Numbered from the stretch's first letter, positions 9,002 to 17,378 are shown. The stretch is DNA of 64,000 bases from Streptomyces lucensis JCM 4490 (GCF_014650035.1 NZ_BMUE01000001.1:310001-374000); one strand, 5' to 3'. Program-made: numbers and translations. The notes: generated by a model not told the origin, from the sequence alone.

Positions 9002-9295
9002 ATGTTCCTCGTGACAGTGACCTACACGGCACCGCTGGACGAAGTGGACCGGTGGAGGCCGGCGCACGGCGACTGGCTGAACGACCTCATGTCGCGGCGG
9101 TTGCTCCTGGTGGCCGGGCGCCAGGTGCCCCTGGCCGGCGGCGTGTACCTCGTTCCGCCGATGCCCGCCGAGGAACTCGGCCGTCTGCTCGCCACCGACC
9201 CGTACCTCCGCAGCGGCGTCGCCGCGCACAGCGTCGTGGAGTTCACGCCCCTGCTGGTCGCGCCCGGTCTCGAGGACCTCAAGTCCCCGGGATGA
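9002..9295 (+). CDS. YciI-like protein
   Basis: A 97-residue single-domain protein of the YciI/EthD ferredoxin-like fold. It has an MFLVTVTYTAPLDEVDRWRPAHGDWL start (the family's conserved His-Asp environment near H22), a GGVYLVPP strand and the C-terminal VVEFTPL strand. Family members are small dimeric proteins, usually of unknown substrate. ATG at 9002 is preferred to an in-frame extension to 8960 because the family begins at this methionine. Confidence 0.75.
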   Translation: MFLVTVTYTAPLDEVDRWRPAHGDWLNDLMSRRLLLVAGRQVPLAGGVYLVPPMPAEELGRLLATDPYLRSGVAAHSVVEFTPLLVAPGLEDLKSPG

Positions 9296-9336
9296 ACGGG
9301 TGCCGCCGGCTCCGGCACCGCTCGCCGGGCGTCACG

Positions 9337-9416
9337 GCCTGGCCCGCCGTGACGCCCCAGTAGCCGATGTGCGTCGGCCTAGTCCGCCGTGACGCCCCAG
9401 TAGCCGATGTGCGTCG
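9337..9416. repeat. 40-bp tandem duplication over a stop codon
   Basis: Two 40-bp copies (9337-9376 and 9377-9416) differ at two bases near the left end (GGC vs AGT after GCCT). The right copy holds the last codons and stop of the minus-strand gene at 9379-9804. The left copy lies just downstream, with the stop codon changed. Confidence 0.85.
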
Positions 9417-9804
9417 GCTCGCCGTCCGTGTAGAGCACCGTGCACCTGCCCTGCGCGCGGTCCGGGAAGTCCAGCCGCTCGGAGTCCAGCGCTTCGTCCC
9501 AGTCGGCGTAGGTGGGGCGTCCGTCGGGCGCGAAGGCGCGGATCTCGGCCTCCGAAAGCGGACGCATGAAGGGGCCGTCGTCGGTGTCCGACGGGTCGGT
9601 CATCGCCGGGAAGTCCAGGACCGAGCCGGTGCCCCCGGTGAAGATGTACTCGTGCCAGGCCGGGTCCAGCCACAGCTCCTCCACCGTCCGGCCCGGGCCG
9701 AATCCGTGGTCGTCCTGTGCCAGTTCCGCCTCCTGGGCGCGGCGGAAGGCCGCCTCCAGGTCACGCTGGTAGGGGCCCGTCTGCGTCCAGCCATTGCCAC
9801 CCAT
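9379..9804 (-). CDS. Conserved hypothetical protein
   Basis: A 141-residue acidic soluble protein beginning MGGNGWTQTGPYQRDL, with a W/P/D-rich middle (RTVEELWLDPAWHEYIFTGGTGSVLDF). It ends RCTVLYTDGEPTHIGYWGVTAD. ATG at 9804 is supported by a GGAGGGAAGG ribosome site; the frame is open further upstream. Family not recognised beyond frequent occurrence in Streptomyces. The 3' end has been tandemly duplicated downstream (see repeat at 9337). Confidence 0.75.
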   Translation of the reverse strand: MGGNGWTQTGPYQRDLEAAFRRAQEAELAQDDHGFGPGRTVEELWLDPAWHEYIFTGGTGSVLDFPAMTDPSDTDDGPFMRPLSEAEIRAFAPDGRPTYADWDEALDSERLDFPDRAQGRCTVLYTDGEPTHIGYWGVTAD

Positions 9805-9898
9805 GCGGATGCCTTCCCTCCGTGCTCTCCGGTCGGTGCGGGGGCAGCCTAGGGGGCGGCACCGACAGTCGCGCCGGTGGTCGTCGGGCCGCCGGGAC

Positions 9899-9929
9899 TG
9901 TGACATTTCCGTGCGGTCCGGCGCTGATG
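9899..9929 (+). promoter_or_regulatory. Bipartite motif TGTGAC-N18-GCTGATG
   Basis: This is a copy of the TGTGAC-N18-GCWG motif, about 120 bp upstream of the first ECF sigma gene and on the same strand. It is a candidate promoter, possibly autoregulatory. Confidence 0.35.
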
Positions 9930-10048
9930 ACCTTGGACGGCGTGGCCGTGGCGGGAGTGTGTCCCCCGCCGGGGACGCGCCGATCGTGGTGGCCACGAAC
10001 CCGGCATGAACGAGGACTGTCTTGGGCCAGGGAGGGGAGTCCCGTCGC

Positions 10049-10654
10049 TTGCGGGCACGCGACGGGGAACTGGGCGCGGCCGTCGCGCGGGCCCAGGACG
10101 GTGACGAGACCGCCTTCGCGGTGGCCTACCGGATCGTGCAGCCGGGCCTGCTCGGCTACCTGCGGGGCCTGGTCGGCGAGGAGGCGGAGGACGTGGCCGC
10201 CGACGCCTGGCTGGAGATAGCCCGCGACCTCGGCAGGTTCCGGGGGGACGGCGCCGGCTTCCGCGGCTGGACCGCGACCATCGCCCGGCACCGGGCGCTG
10301 GACCTGCTGCGCAGACAGCGGATACGGCCGCGGTCGACCACGCTGGAACAGGACGTGCTCGATCTGCCGGGGCCGCACAGCACCCACGAGCAGGCGCTCG
10401 AGTCCCTCTCGACCGAGCGCGCCCTGGAACTGGTCCGCGCACTGCCGCGCGACCAGGCCGAGGCCGTCCTGCTGCGGGTGGTCGTCGGCCTCGACGGCCC
10501 CGCCGTCGCCCGGGTCCTCGGCAAGCGCCCCGGCGCGGTCCGCACGGCCGCGTACCGCGGGCTGAAGCGCCTCGCCCGCCAGCTGGGCGCCGCGGGCACG
10601 GCGGACGCCGGTGTGACGGATGACGGCCCCCGCACGCTGGGGGAGTCGGAATGA
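10049..10654 (+). CDS. ECF-family RNA polymerase sigma factor (module 1)
   Basis: A 201-residue sigma-70-like ECF factor. Region 2 spans residues ~14-85 (DETAFAVAYRIVQPGLLGYLRGLVG...ADAWLEIARDL, then RGWTATIARHRALDLLR). Region 4 spans ~120-180 (ALPRDQAEAVLLRVVVGLDGPAVARVLGKRPGAVRTAAYRGLKRLA). The TTG start at 10049 is preferred because a GGGAGGGGAG ribosome site lies 8 nt upstream and it aligns with the start of the paralogue at 11876; the frame is open to TTG 10022. It overlaps the next gene by ATGA. Confidence 0.9.
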   Translation: MRARDGELGAAVARAQDGDETAFAVAYRIVQPGLLGYLRGLVGEEAEDVAADAWLEIARDLGRFRGDGAGFRGWTATIARHRALDLLRRQRIRPRSTTLEQDVLDLPGPHSTHEQALESLSTERALELVRALPRDQAEAVLLRVVVGLDGPAVARVLGKRPGAVRTAAYRGLKRLARQLGAAGTADAGVTDDGPRTLGESE

Positions 10655-11559
10655 ACGGCGACGGCCACCGGCCGTATACGTCCATGACAACGGTGGGCCG
10701 CGGCCCGCGACGGAGCCGAGGGGCCGGGCACGGCGGGCCAGGAACGGGAACGGACATGGGCGAACGGCACAGCGGCGACGGGCTGCCCGGGCGCCGGCAC
10801 GCGCACCCTGGCGGCGTGCTCGAAGGACCGGAGGACGCCGACGGGGACGCCGGGTTCGAGGCCGCTGTCGCCGCCGTGCTCCGGCCCGGCGGTGTCGACC
10901 GCACGGCCGAGGAGCGCGCCGTGGCCGCCTTCCGCGCCGCCCGGGACTCCGGGGCGCTCCGCACGCGGACCCGGCGCCGGGACGACTGGCGGCCGGGGCG
11001 CCGGGCGGCACTGCCGCCCAGGATCACGCTCTCCGTCGTCCTCGCGAGCCTCACGCTGGGCGGCGTCGCCTTCGCGGCGGTCGGCTCCGACGGACCGCAG
11101 AAGCACGCCGACGGCGGTGAGCGGCGAGCGGCCCGCCCCGCGGTGAGCGCCCCGCGGCAGCCGGACACCGAGTCGGCCCCCACCACGCCCGGCGCCCGCC
11201 CGTCACGCCCCGGGCACCCGGCCACCGCCCGGGACACCCTGGCCCACTGCCGGGCCTACGAGCGGGTCGGGGGCCGGGGCACGGCGCTGGACGCCACGGC
11301 CTGGCAGCGGCTCGTCACGGCCGCGGGCGGCGAGGACGAGGTCGCCGCCTACTGCGCCGCGCGGACCACGCCCACGCACGGGCCGGGCACGGGCAGCACG
11401 GGCGGCGAAGGCAAGACGGGCGAGAGCGGCAACAACGGCAACAGCGGCAACAGCAACACAGGCAACGCGGGCAGCACCGGTAACGCTGGCAACACTGGTG
11501 AGGCGGGCAAGGCCGGCGGCAGCGGCAGGGCGGGCGGCGGGGCCGCCGGGAAGAAGTGA
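10651..11559 (+). CDS. One-pass membrane protein coupled to ECF sigma (candidate anti-sigma)
   Basis: A 302-residue protein. A cytoplasmic Arg/Gly/Asp-rich N-terminal half includes GGVDRTAEERAVAAFRAARDSG, followed by one transmembrane helix (ITLSVVLASLTLGGVAFAAVGS, ~131-152). The extracytoplasmic part has a small cysteine-bracketed domain (LAHCRAYERVG ... EVAAYCAAR). The C-terminal tail is Gly/Asn/Ser/Thr-rich. ATGA overlap with the sigma gene implies coupled synthesis. An anti-sigma role is inferred from architecture and pairing only; no HxxxCxxC zinc motif is present. The paralogue is at 12538. Confidence 0.75.
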   Translation: MNGDGHRPYTSMTTVGRGPRRSRGAGHGGPGTGTDMGERHSGDGLPGRRHAHPGGVLEGPEDADGDAGFEAAVAAVLRPGGVDRTAEERAVAAFRAARDSGALRTRTRRRDDWRPGRRAALPPRITLSVVLASLTLGGVAFAAVGSDGPQKHADGGERRAARPAVSAPRQPDTESAPTTPGARPSRPGHPATARDTLAHCRAYERVGGRGTALDATAWQRLVTAAGGEDEVAAYCAARTTPTHGPGTGSTGGEGKTGESGNNGNSGNSNTGNAGSTGNAGNTGEAGKAGGSGRAGGGAAGKK

Positions 11560-11601
11560 CCTCCGGGTCCGGCGAGGCCCCCGGGAAGAAGTGACCTCCG
11601 G
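11541..11601. repeat. 35-bp-period tandem duplication over a stop codon
   Basis: A 26-bp sequence (starting GGCCGCCGGGAAGAAGTGAC) recurs with period 35 at 11541 and 11576 with one mismatch. The first copy contains the last codons and TGA of the gene ending at 11559. Confidence 0.75.
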
Positions 11602-11625
11602 CGCCCGTGACCGGGCGTCAGGGCA

Positions 11626-11667
11626 ACGGCCGGGGCCGCCACCCCCCACAGGAGAGGCCCCGGCCGT
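11626..11667. terminator. Intrinsic terminator between the two sigma modules
   Basis: A perfect 12-bp stem (ACGGCCGGGGCC / GGCCCCGGCCGT) with an 18-nt loop is the main feature of the 316-bp gap 11560-11875. The rest of that gap holds the duplicated 3' end of the preceding gene and the promoter region of the next sigma gene. Confidence 0.7.
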
Positions 11668-11875
11668 CGCGCTCACAGGCCGCGTGCGGGCCCGTACTCC
11701 CTACAGCGCCGTGAGTGCGTTTTCTGTCACACCCCGCCACGATCGGCCCTCACCCTGCGCACATCCCTACCCGGTCACGAGTTAGTTGCATCTTTCACAA
11801 ACATGGACGTCGAGCTGTTTCACGCCGTAACGTGCCATTCGCGCCGGACCGAATGACAGGCGTAGAGGGAGTGCG

Positions 11876-12538
11876 GTGCTGGGGGACGACGCGGAGCTGA
11901 CCGCCGCAGTACGTGCAGCACAGAACGGTGATGAGACCGCGTTCCGTACGGTGTACCGCGCGGTGCATCCCCGGCTGCTCGGGTACGTGCGCACGCTGGT
12001 CGGGGATCCGGACGCCGAGGACGTGACGTCCGAGGCCTGGCTGCAGATCGCCCGGGACCTCGACCGGTTCAGCGGCGACGCCGACCGGTTCCGCGGCTGG
12101 GCCGCCCGGATCGCCCGCAACCGCGCCCTGGACCACATACGCATGCGCGGCCGGCGCCCGGCCATAGGCGGCGACGAGACGGAGCTGACCGGCCGGGCCG
12201 CGGAGTCCGACACGGCCGGCGAGGCGATCGAGTCCCTGGCCACCGGCAGCACCCTCTCCCTCATCGCCCGGCTCCCGCAGGACCAGGCCGAGGCGGTCGT
12301 CCTGCGCGTGGTGGTGGGCCTGGACGCCAAGACCGCCGCCGAGACGCTCGGCAAACGCGCGGGTGCCGTACGCACCGCCGCCCACCGGGGCCTGAAACGG
12401 CTCGCGGAGCTGCTCGGCGCCGATCCGGAATCGACGACCGGGCTCGACGCGCTGCCGCCCCAGCGAGAACCGCGCCGCCGCGCGGTGACGTCCGCAACTG
12501 TGACGCATACGCGTGCGCGGACGCAGAAGGACATGTGA
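11876..12538 (+). CDS. ECF-family RNA polymerase sigma factor (module 2)
   Basis: A 220-residue ECF sigma paralogous to the one at 10049. Region 2: DETAFRTVYRAVHPRLLGYVRTLVGDPDAEDVTSEAWLQIARDL and RGWAARIARNRALDHIR. Region 4: RLPQDQAEAVVLRVVVGLDAKTAAETLGKRAGAVRTAAHRGLKRLAELLG. GTG at 11876 follows a GAGGGAG ribosome site. The C-terminus (residues ~190-220) is an Arg/Thr-rich extension. The stop codon overlaps the start of the next gene (TGATG), so the pair is translationally coupled. Confidence 0.92.
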   Translation: MLGDDAELTAAVRAAQNGDETAFRTVYRAVHPRLLGYVRTLVGDPDAEDVTSEAWLQIARDLDRFSGDADRFRGWAARIARNRALDHIRMRGRRPAIGGDETELTGRAAESDTAGEAIESLATGSTLSLIARLPQDQAEAVVLRVVVGLDAKTAAETLGKRAGAVRTAAHRGLKRLAELLGADPESTTGLDALPPQREPRRRAVTSATVTHTRARTQKDM

Positions 12539-13695
12539 TGGCCGACGAGCAGTACAAGTGGCTGAATCGTGAGACGGCGGAACGCCTGTTGCGCGGGGAG
12601 CCGTTGGAAGCCGTCGACGCCGACGCCCGTGACCAGGCGGAACGCCTGTCGCAGACGCTCGGCGAGCTGTCTTCGCAGGCGGCCCCCGGCGCCGGCGAAC
12701 TCCCCGGCGAGCAGGCCGCTCTGGCCGCGTTCCGCAAGGCCCGCGAGGCCGCCGGGGCCGAGCCCGCCACCGCCGCCCTCGCCGGCGGCACCGCGGGCCG
12801 GCGCTCCGCCGCGCCCGCCCGCCACGCCGACGCCGGTCTGGTGCGCATCGGCGCCGCCGCCCGTAGCGGAATCGCCGTCCGCCCCCGCTGGGCCCGGCCG
12901 GTGCGGTTCGCCCTCGCGGCCGCCGTGGCCGCGGGCACGCTCGGCGGGGTCGCCGTGGCGGCGGGCAGCGGGATGCTGCCCACCCCGTTCCGGAACGACC
13001 GCCCCGGCCCCACCGTTTCCGTCACCGAGGGATCCTCCAGACGGCCGGTGGCCTCCGCGTCCCCGCGGGCGACGCCCGGCACCGGCACGCCGGGCGGTGG
13101 CACGGACCCGGCTCCCGGCAGCGCCTCCGCGGGGGCCCTCGCACCGGGCGACGACGACACGGACACGAGCGCCACCACCGGCTCCCACGCCCCCTCGGCG
13201 ACCCCCGGCGGCGGCTGGAACGACGTCGCCGCGGCGTGCCGCGTCATCCGGGACGGCAGGGAACTGGACGCCGGCCGCAGGCGCGCGCTGGAGCACCTGG
13301 CGGGCGGCCCGTCGCGCGTCGGCAAGTACTGCAAGGTCTTCCTGACCGTCGGAAGCACCGTCTCCGGCGCCACGAACGGCGGTACCGGCGAGGGGGACAC
13401 CGGCGGCACCGGGAACGACGCCGGGGGCAAGGGCAAGGGGAACGGCAAGGGCGGCGAGAAGGGCAACGGCCAGGGCGACGACGACGGCAACCCCGGCAGG
13501 CACCACGGCGGCGGCAGGGACCGGGACCCCGGCAGGGACCGGGACCCCGGCAAGGACCGGGGCGCCGGCAAGGACCGGCACCGCAGGGGCGCCGCACCCG
13601 CGTCCTCACCCTCGGCCTACGCCCCGACGCCCGCCGGCCGTCCGGGCCACCCCCGGCCGGTCCCGTCGGTGAGCCCGAGGTACACCGCCCTCTGA
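12538..13695 (+). CDS. One-pass membrane protein coupled to ECF sigma (candidate anti-sigma, module 2)
   Basis: A 385-residue counterpart of the 10651 protein. The N-terminal cytoplasmic region (~1-120) contains GEQAALAAFRKAREAAG, matching the AERAVAAFRAARDSG element of module 1. It is followed by one membrane helix (VRFALAAAVAAGTLGGVAVAAGSG, ~121-144), a Pro/Thr/Ser linker, a cysteine-bracketed domain (VAAACRVIRDGRELDAG...RVGKYCKVF) and a very repetitive Gly/Lys/Asp/Arg tail (DRDPGRDRDPGKDRGAGKDR). The start is ATG 12538, or GTG one codon earlier. The pairing suggests sigma control, but the function is unproven. Confidence 0.78.
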   Translation: MADEQYKWLNRETAERLLRGEPLEAVDADARDQAERLSQTLGELSSQAAPGAGELPGEQAALAAFRKAREAAGAEPATAALAGGTAGRRSAAPARHADAGLVRIGAAARSGIAVRPRWARPVRFALAAAVAAGTLGGVAVAAGSGMLPTPFRNDRPGPTVSVTEGSSRRPVASASPRATPGTGTPGGGTDPAPGSASAGALAPGDDDTDTSATTGSHAPSATPGGGWNDVAAACRVIRDGRELDAGRRRALEHLAGGPSRVGKYCKVFLTVGSTVSGATNGGTGEGDTGGTGNDAGGKGKGNGKGGEKGNGQGDDDGNPGRHHGGGRDRDPGRDRDPGKDRGAGKDRHRRGAAPASSPSAYAPTPAGRPGHPRPVPSVSPRYTAL

Positions 13696-13754
13696 ACTGC
13701 ACAGACCGCTGTGACCTGCGCTTTTGTAAGGCGCGAAGATTTTTCCGCGGCAGG

Positions 13755-13785
13755 TGTGACGTTTCCGGAGCCCGCGACGCAGTAA
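13755..13785 (+). promoter_or_regulatory. Bipartite promoter-like motif TGTGAC-N18-GCAGTAA
   Basis: It matches the 7770-7800 copy in both blocks and spacing. No plus-strand CDS follows; about 100 bp downstream is a strong hairpin, so a short transcript is possible. Confidence 0.35.
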
Positions 13786-13856
13786 TAAGTGAGCCGACTG
13801 GTCATCGGCTGTCGCACTGAGCCGGGGTTCCCCCCGTACCCACGGCTCGTGCACCT

Positions 13857-13895
13857 GGCGCGGGCGGGACACGTTCCCCCGGTCCCGCCCGCGCC
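13857..13895. terminator. Bidirectional terminator between convergent genes
   Basis: A perfect 14-bp stem (GGCGCGGGCGGGAC / GTCCCGCCCGCGCC) lies 17 bp past the L,D-transpeptidase stop codon (minus strand). It can serve either direction. Confidence 0.75.
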
Positions 13896-13911
13896 CCGCA
13901 GCACTTCCGCC

Positions 13912-14730
13912 TCACCGGTACACGACGACCTTGTCGCCGATCCGCGCCTGGGCGAACAGCGCGGCGATCGCCGCCTCGTCCCGGACGTTCACACACCCGT
14001 GCGAGCCCCCGGCGTAACCGCGCGCCGCGAAGTCGTACGAGAAGTGCACCGCCTGGCCGCCACTGAAGAACATCGCGTACGGCATCGGCGAGTCGTAGAG
14101 GGTCGACACATGGTGCCGTGACTTCCAGTAGATGTGGAACACACCTTCGCGGGTGGGGGAGTACTGCGTGCCGAAGCGCACGGCCACGGTCGACAGCGTC
14201 CGTCCGCCGACCATCCAGCGCAGCGTCCGGCTCGTCTTGCTGATGCACAGCACCCGCCCGGTCAGACAGCGCGGATCGGGGGCGGCGGCCGGCTGACCGC
14301 CCATCAGGTACAGCTCCCACTTGCCCGGCGGACGTGTCATCGCCAGCAGCCGCCGCCAGGTCACGGCGTCCGTCTCACCGGTCGGCGGCAGCCCGCGCTT
14401 CCCCTGGAAGCCCTTGACGGCCCGCTCGGTCAGATCGTCGTACGAGCCCGTCGGCCCGTCGAACAGCCACTCCACCTGGCGCAGCCGCGCCTGGAGTTCC
14501 CGCACGCCCGGCCCGCTGTCGCCGCGCGACCACAGGATGCCCGACGCCGGCGTCGCGGGCGTGCCCGGCGCCGTCCGGCCGGGCTGGGTGCTGCGGCCCG
14601 ACGGCAGCTGGACGTGCACCGGCAGTCCGCGCTTGCCGTCGGCGTCCGTGGGCTGCACGGTGCAGCCGCAGAGGGCCGCGAGAGCGGCGGCCGAGGCGAG
14701 TGCGGCTGCGGGTCTCCCCGGGATCCTCAT
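13912..14730 (-). CDS. L,D-transpeptidase lipoprotein with peptidoglycan-binding domain
   Basis: A 272-residue predicted lipoprotein. [23 protein letters not shown] has a lipobox with the modified Cys at residue 23. A PG_binding_1 domain (~65-125: [16 protein letters not shown]...[17 protein letters not shown]) precedes a YkuD domain (~150-272) with the catalytic motif SHGCVN (C246) and an upstream HFSYDF histidine. Such enzymes form 3-3 peptide cross-links at the outer face of the membrane. ATG 14730 is preferred over the in-frame 14823 because it gives a clean lipoprotein signal. It is divergent from the mutase gene. Confidence 0.92.
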   Translation of the reverse strand: MRIPGRPAAALASAAALAALCGCTVQPTDADGKRGLPVHVQLPSGRSTQPGRTAPGTPATPASGILWSRGDSGPGVRELQARLRQVEWLFDGPTGSYDDLTERAVKGFQGKRGLPPTGETDAVTWRRLLAMTRPPGKWELYLMGGQPAAAPDPRCLTGRVLCISKTSRTLRWMVGGRTLSTVAVRFGTQYSPTREGVFHIYWKSRHHVSTLYDSPMPYAMFFSGGQAVHFSYDFAARGYAGGSHGCVNVRDEAAIAALFAQARIGDKVVVYR

Positions 14731-14821
14731 GCGGAGGATGCTTCCCCGCGTGACCGCCGTCGAACTCCGGGGCATGGTGAGGGGGGAGCGAAACGCACGG
14801 GAACGTACTGCGGAGGCATCC

Positions 14822-16402
14822 ATGGCGCGTCAGTCGGAGTCGGGCCTGCCGATCGAGCCGGTCTACGGGCCGGACGACCTGACCGGCTGGGACCCGGCCG
14901 GGAAGCTGGGCGGACCGGGGGCGTACCCGTACACCCGCGGGGTGTACCCGACCATGTACACGGGCCGCCCCTGGACCATGCGCCAGTACGCCGGGTTCGG
15001 CACGGCGGCCGAGTCCAACGCCCGCTACCGCCGGCTGATCGCCCACGGCACCACGGGTCTGTCCGTCGCCTTCGACCTGCCCACCCAGATGGGCCACGAC
15101 TCCGACGCGCCCCTCGCGCACGGCGAGGTCGGCAAGGTCGGCGTGGCGATCGACTCCATCGAGGACATGCGGGTGCTGTTCGACGGCATCCCGCTGGACA
15201 AGGTCTCGACGTCGATGACGATCAACGCGCCCGCCGCCCTGCTCCTGCTGCTGTACCAGCTGGTGGCGGAGGAGCAGGGGGTGCCCGCGGACCGCCTGAC
15301 CGGCACGATCCAGAACGACGTCCTCAAGGAGTACATCGCCCGGGGTACCTACATCTTCCCGCCGAAGCCCTCCCTGCGGCTGACCGCCGACATCTTCGAG
15401 TACTGCACCGCCGAGATCCCGAAGTGGAACACGATCTCGATCTCCGGCTACCACATGGCGGAAGCGGGCGCCTCCCCCGCCCAGGAGATCGCCTTCACGC
15501 TCGCCGACGGCGTCGAGTACGTCCGCACGGCGCTGGCGGCGGGCATGGACGTGGACGACTTCGCCCCGCGGCTGTCGTTCTTCTTCGTGGCCCGCACGAC
15601 GCTGCTGGAGGAGGTCGCCAAGTTCCGGGCGGCCCGCCGCATCTGGGCGCGCGTGATGAGGGAGGACTTCGGGGCGCGCGACCCCAGGTCCTGGATGCTG
15701 CGCTTCCACACCCAGACGGCGGGCGTCCAACTGACCGCGCAGCAGCCGGAGGTCAACCTCGTCCGGGTCGCCGTGCAGGCCCTGGGCGCGGTGTTCGGCG
15801 GCACCCAGTCCCTGCACACCAACTCCTTCGACGAGGCGATCGCGCTGCCCACGGACAAGAGCGCGCGGCTGGCACTGCGGACACAGCAGGTCCTCGCCCA
15901 CGAGACGGACGTGACGGCGACGGTGGACCCCTTCGCCGGCAGCTACGCGGTCGAGCGGATGACGGACGACGTCGAGGAGGCCGCGCTGGACCTGATGCGC
16001 AGGGTCGAGGACATGGGCGGGGCGGAGGCCGCCATCGAGCGGGGCTTCCAGAAGGCCGAGATCGAGCGGAACGCGTACCGCATCGCCCAGGAGACGGACT
16101 CCGGCGACCGGGTGGTCGTGGGCGTCAACCGCTTCCGGCTGGACGAGGAGGAACCGTACGAGCCGCTCCGCGTGGACCCGGCGATCGAGGCCCGGCAGGC
16201 GCGGCGGCTGGCCGAACTCCGGGCCGGACGCGACCGGGCCGCGGTGGACACGGCCCTGGACGCACTGCGGAAGGCGGCGCAGGGCACGGACAACGTCCTT
16301 CCCCCCATGAAGGAGGCCCTGCGGGCCCGGGCGACGGTGGGCGAGGTCTGCGACGCCCTCCGGGACGTGTGGGGGAGGTACGTGCCGTCGGACGCGTTCT
16401 GA
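14822..16402 (+). CDS. Methylmalonyl-CoA mutase-type large subunit lacking B12 domain
   Basis: A 526-residue acyl-CoA mutase catalytic (TIM barrel) subunit. The substrate segment [18 protein letters not shown] (Y46) keeps the tyrosine of methylmalonyl-CoA mutases, and [14 protein letters not shown] keeps the arginine that is replaced in isobutyryl-CoA mutases. FDLPTQMG and the GYHMAEAGA motifs are also present. The protein ends at the linker region without a cobalamin-binding DxHxxG domain, so it must work with a separate small subunit, as IcmA does with IcmB; none is adjacent. GGAGG precedes the ATG. Substrate assignment is tentative. Confidence 0.85.
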   Translation: MARQSESGLPIEPVYGPDDLTGWDPAGKLGGPGAYPYTRGVYPTMYTGRPWTMRQYAGFGTAAESNARYRRLIAHGTTGLSVAFDLPTQMGHDSDAPLAHGEVGKVGVAIDSIEDMRVLFDGIPLDKVSTSMTINAPAALLLLLYQLVAEEQGVPADRLTGTIQNDVLKEYIARGTYIFPPKPSLRLTADIFEYCTAEIPKWNTISISGYHMAEAGASPAQEIAFTLADGVEYVRTALAAGMDVDDFAPRLSFFFVARTTLLEEVAKFRAARRIWARVMREDFGARDPRSWMLRFHTQTAGVQLTAQQPEVNLVRVAVQALGAVFGGTQSLHTNSFDEAIALPTDKSARLALRTQQVLAHETDVTATVDPFAGSYAVERMTDDVEEAALDLMRRVEDMGGAEAAIERGFQKAEIERNAYRIAQETDSGDRVVVGVNRFRLDEEEPYEPLRVDPAIEARQARRLAELRAGRDRAAVDTALDALRKAAQGTDNVLPPMKEALRARATVGEVCDALRDVWGRYVPSDAF

Positions 16403-16468
16403 GCGGGACCGTCCCGTCCTCCGAAATCCCCGGCCGCGGTGTCGTACCCCCGTGCGACACTCCTTGCC

Positions 16469-17113
16469 ATGTTCGGCGTCATCGATCTCCCCACCTACCT
16501 GGCGGGACTCGTCCTCATCGTCCTGCTGCCCGGTCCCAACTCCCTCTACGTCCTCTCCGTGGCCGCACGCCGAGGTGTGCGCGCCGGGTACACCGCCGCC
16601 GCCGGGGTGTGGTGCGGGGACACCGTGCTGATGACGCTGTCCGCCGCCGGGGTGGCCTCGCTGCTCCAGGCCAACGCCCTGCTGTTCGGGATCGTGAAGT
16701 ACGCCGGGGCCGGATACCTGACCTGGCTCGCGATCGGCATGATGCGGGCCGCGTGGGGGATGTGGCGCACCCGGCGGGACAGGACCGCCGAGGCCGTCGA
16801 GCCCGCCCGCGCGACCGACGAGCGCCCCTTCCGCCGGGCCTTCGTGGTCAGCCTGTTCAACCCCAAGGCGATCCTGTTCTTCGTCGCCTTCTTCGTGCAG
16901 TTCGTGTCAGAGTCCAACCCAGTCGTGGGGTTCGTGACTCTAGGCGTACTCGCCCAGTTGGCAAGCGTGTTGTACCTGTCTGCGCTCATCTTCGGCGGGT
17001 CTCGTCTAGCTGCTGCGTTCCGTCGGCGGAGGACGCTCAGCGCAGGGGCCACCTCGGCCGCCGGGGCGCTCTTCCTGGGGTTCGCCGTCAAGCTGTCTCT
17101 GGCAAGCGTGTAG
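16469..17113 (+). CDS. LysE/RhtB-family exporter, chimeric after element insertion
   Basis: A 214-residue inner-membrane amino-acid/metabolite exporter with the family start DLPTYLAGLVLIVLLPGPNSLYVLSVA, six hydrophobic segments and a FNPKAILFFVAFF motif. The first ~141 codons are host sequence. From about 16895 onward the codons (AGTCC, TTG, CTA, CGT use) come from the inserted element, yet encode the same conserved C-terminal half (LAQLASVLYLSALIFGG...KLSLAS). The displaced host 3' end remains at 22700-22934. The exporter is probably functional. ATG 16469 fits the family start. Confidence 0.9.
   Translation: MFGVIDLPTYLAGLVLIVLLPGPNSLYVLSVAARRGVRAGYTAAAGVWCGDTVLMTLSAAGVASLLQANALLFGIVKYAGAGYLTWLAIGMMRAAWGMWRTRRDRTAEAVEPARATDERPFRRAFVVSLFNPKAILFFVAFFVQFVSESNPVVGFVTLGVLAQLASVLYLSALIFGGSRLAAAFRRRRTLSAGATSAAGALFLGFAVKLSLASV
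16885..16905. other. Left attachment site (attL-like)
   Basis: CGCCTTCTTCG followed by TGCAGTTCGT. Everything to the left continues host coding sequence; everything to the right follows element codon usage. Crossover most likely falls within CGCCTTCTTC. Confidence 0.7.
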
Positions 17114-17122
17114 GGGGCTGGC

Positions 17123-17338
17123 GTGTCTCACCTTGACGATGCTGCGGCCCTGTTCGCCCGCATGAGCCTCCAGGAGCAGCGCGAGGCGCTAGGAGCCCTC
17201 GGCCTGCCTGAGAGGTTGCCGAAGGAGTCTCAGGAGCCCTCCAAGGCCACCCCGTTCTCTGCCCTCGTCAGCACGCCCAGTAGGCGGAAGCGGCAGCCAC
17301 TCACCGTGAGGGCCGTGCGTAGCCCCGAGGCGTCCTGA
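17123..17338 (+). CDS. Small hypothetical protein of the element
   Basis: A 71-residue ORF from GTG 17123, 9 nt after the exporter stop. The N-terminal half MSHLDDAAALFARMSLQEQREALGALGLPERL is a plausible amphipathic helix pair; the C-terminal half is Ser/Pro/Arg-rich and disordered-looking. It resembles short phage accessory proteins. It might be co-transcribed with the mended exporter gene. No family recognised. Confidence 0.5.
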   Translation: MSHLDDAAALFARMSLQEQREALGALGLPERLPKESQEPSKATPFSALVSTPSRRKRQPLTVRAVRSPEAS

Positions 17339-17378
17339 CCCTCGGTATACCCGGCCACGCGAATATTGGCGTTGCCGC

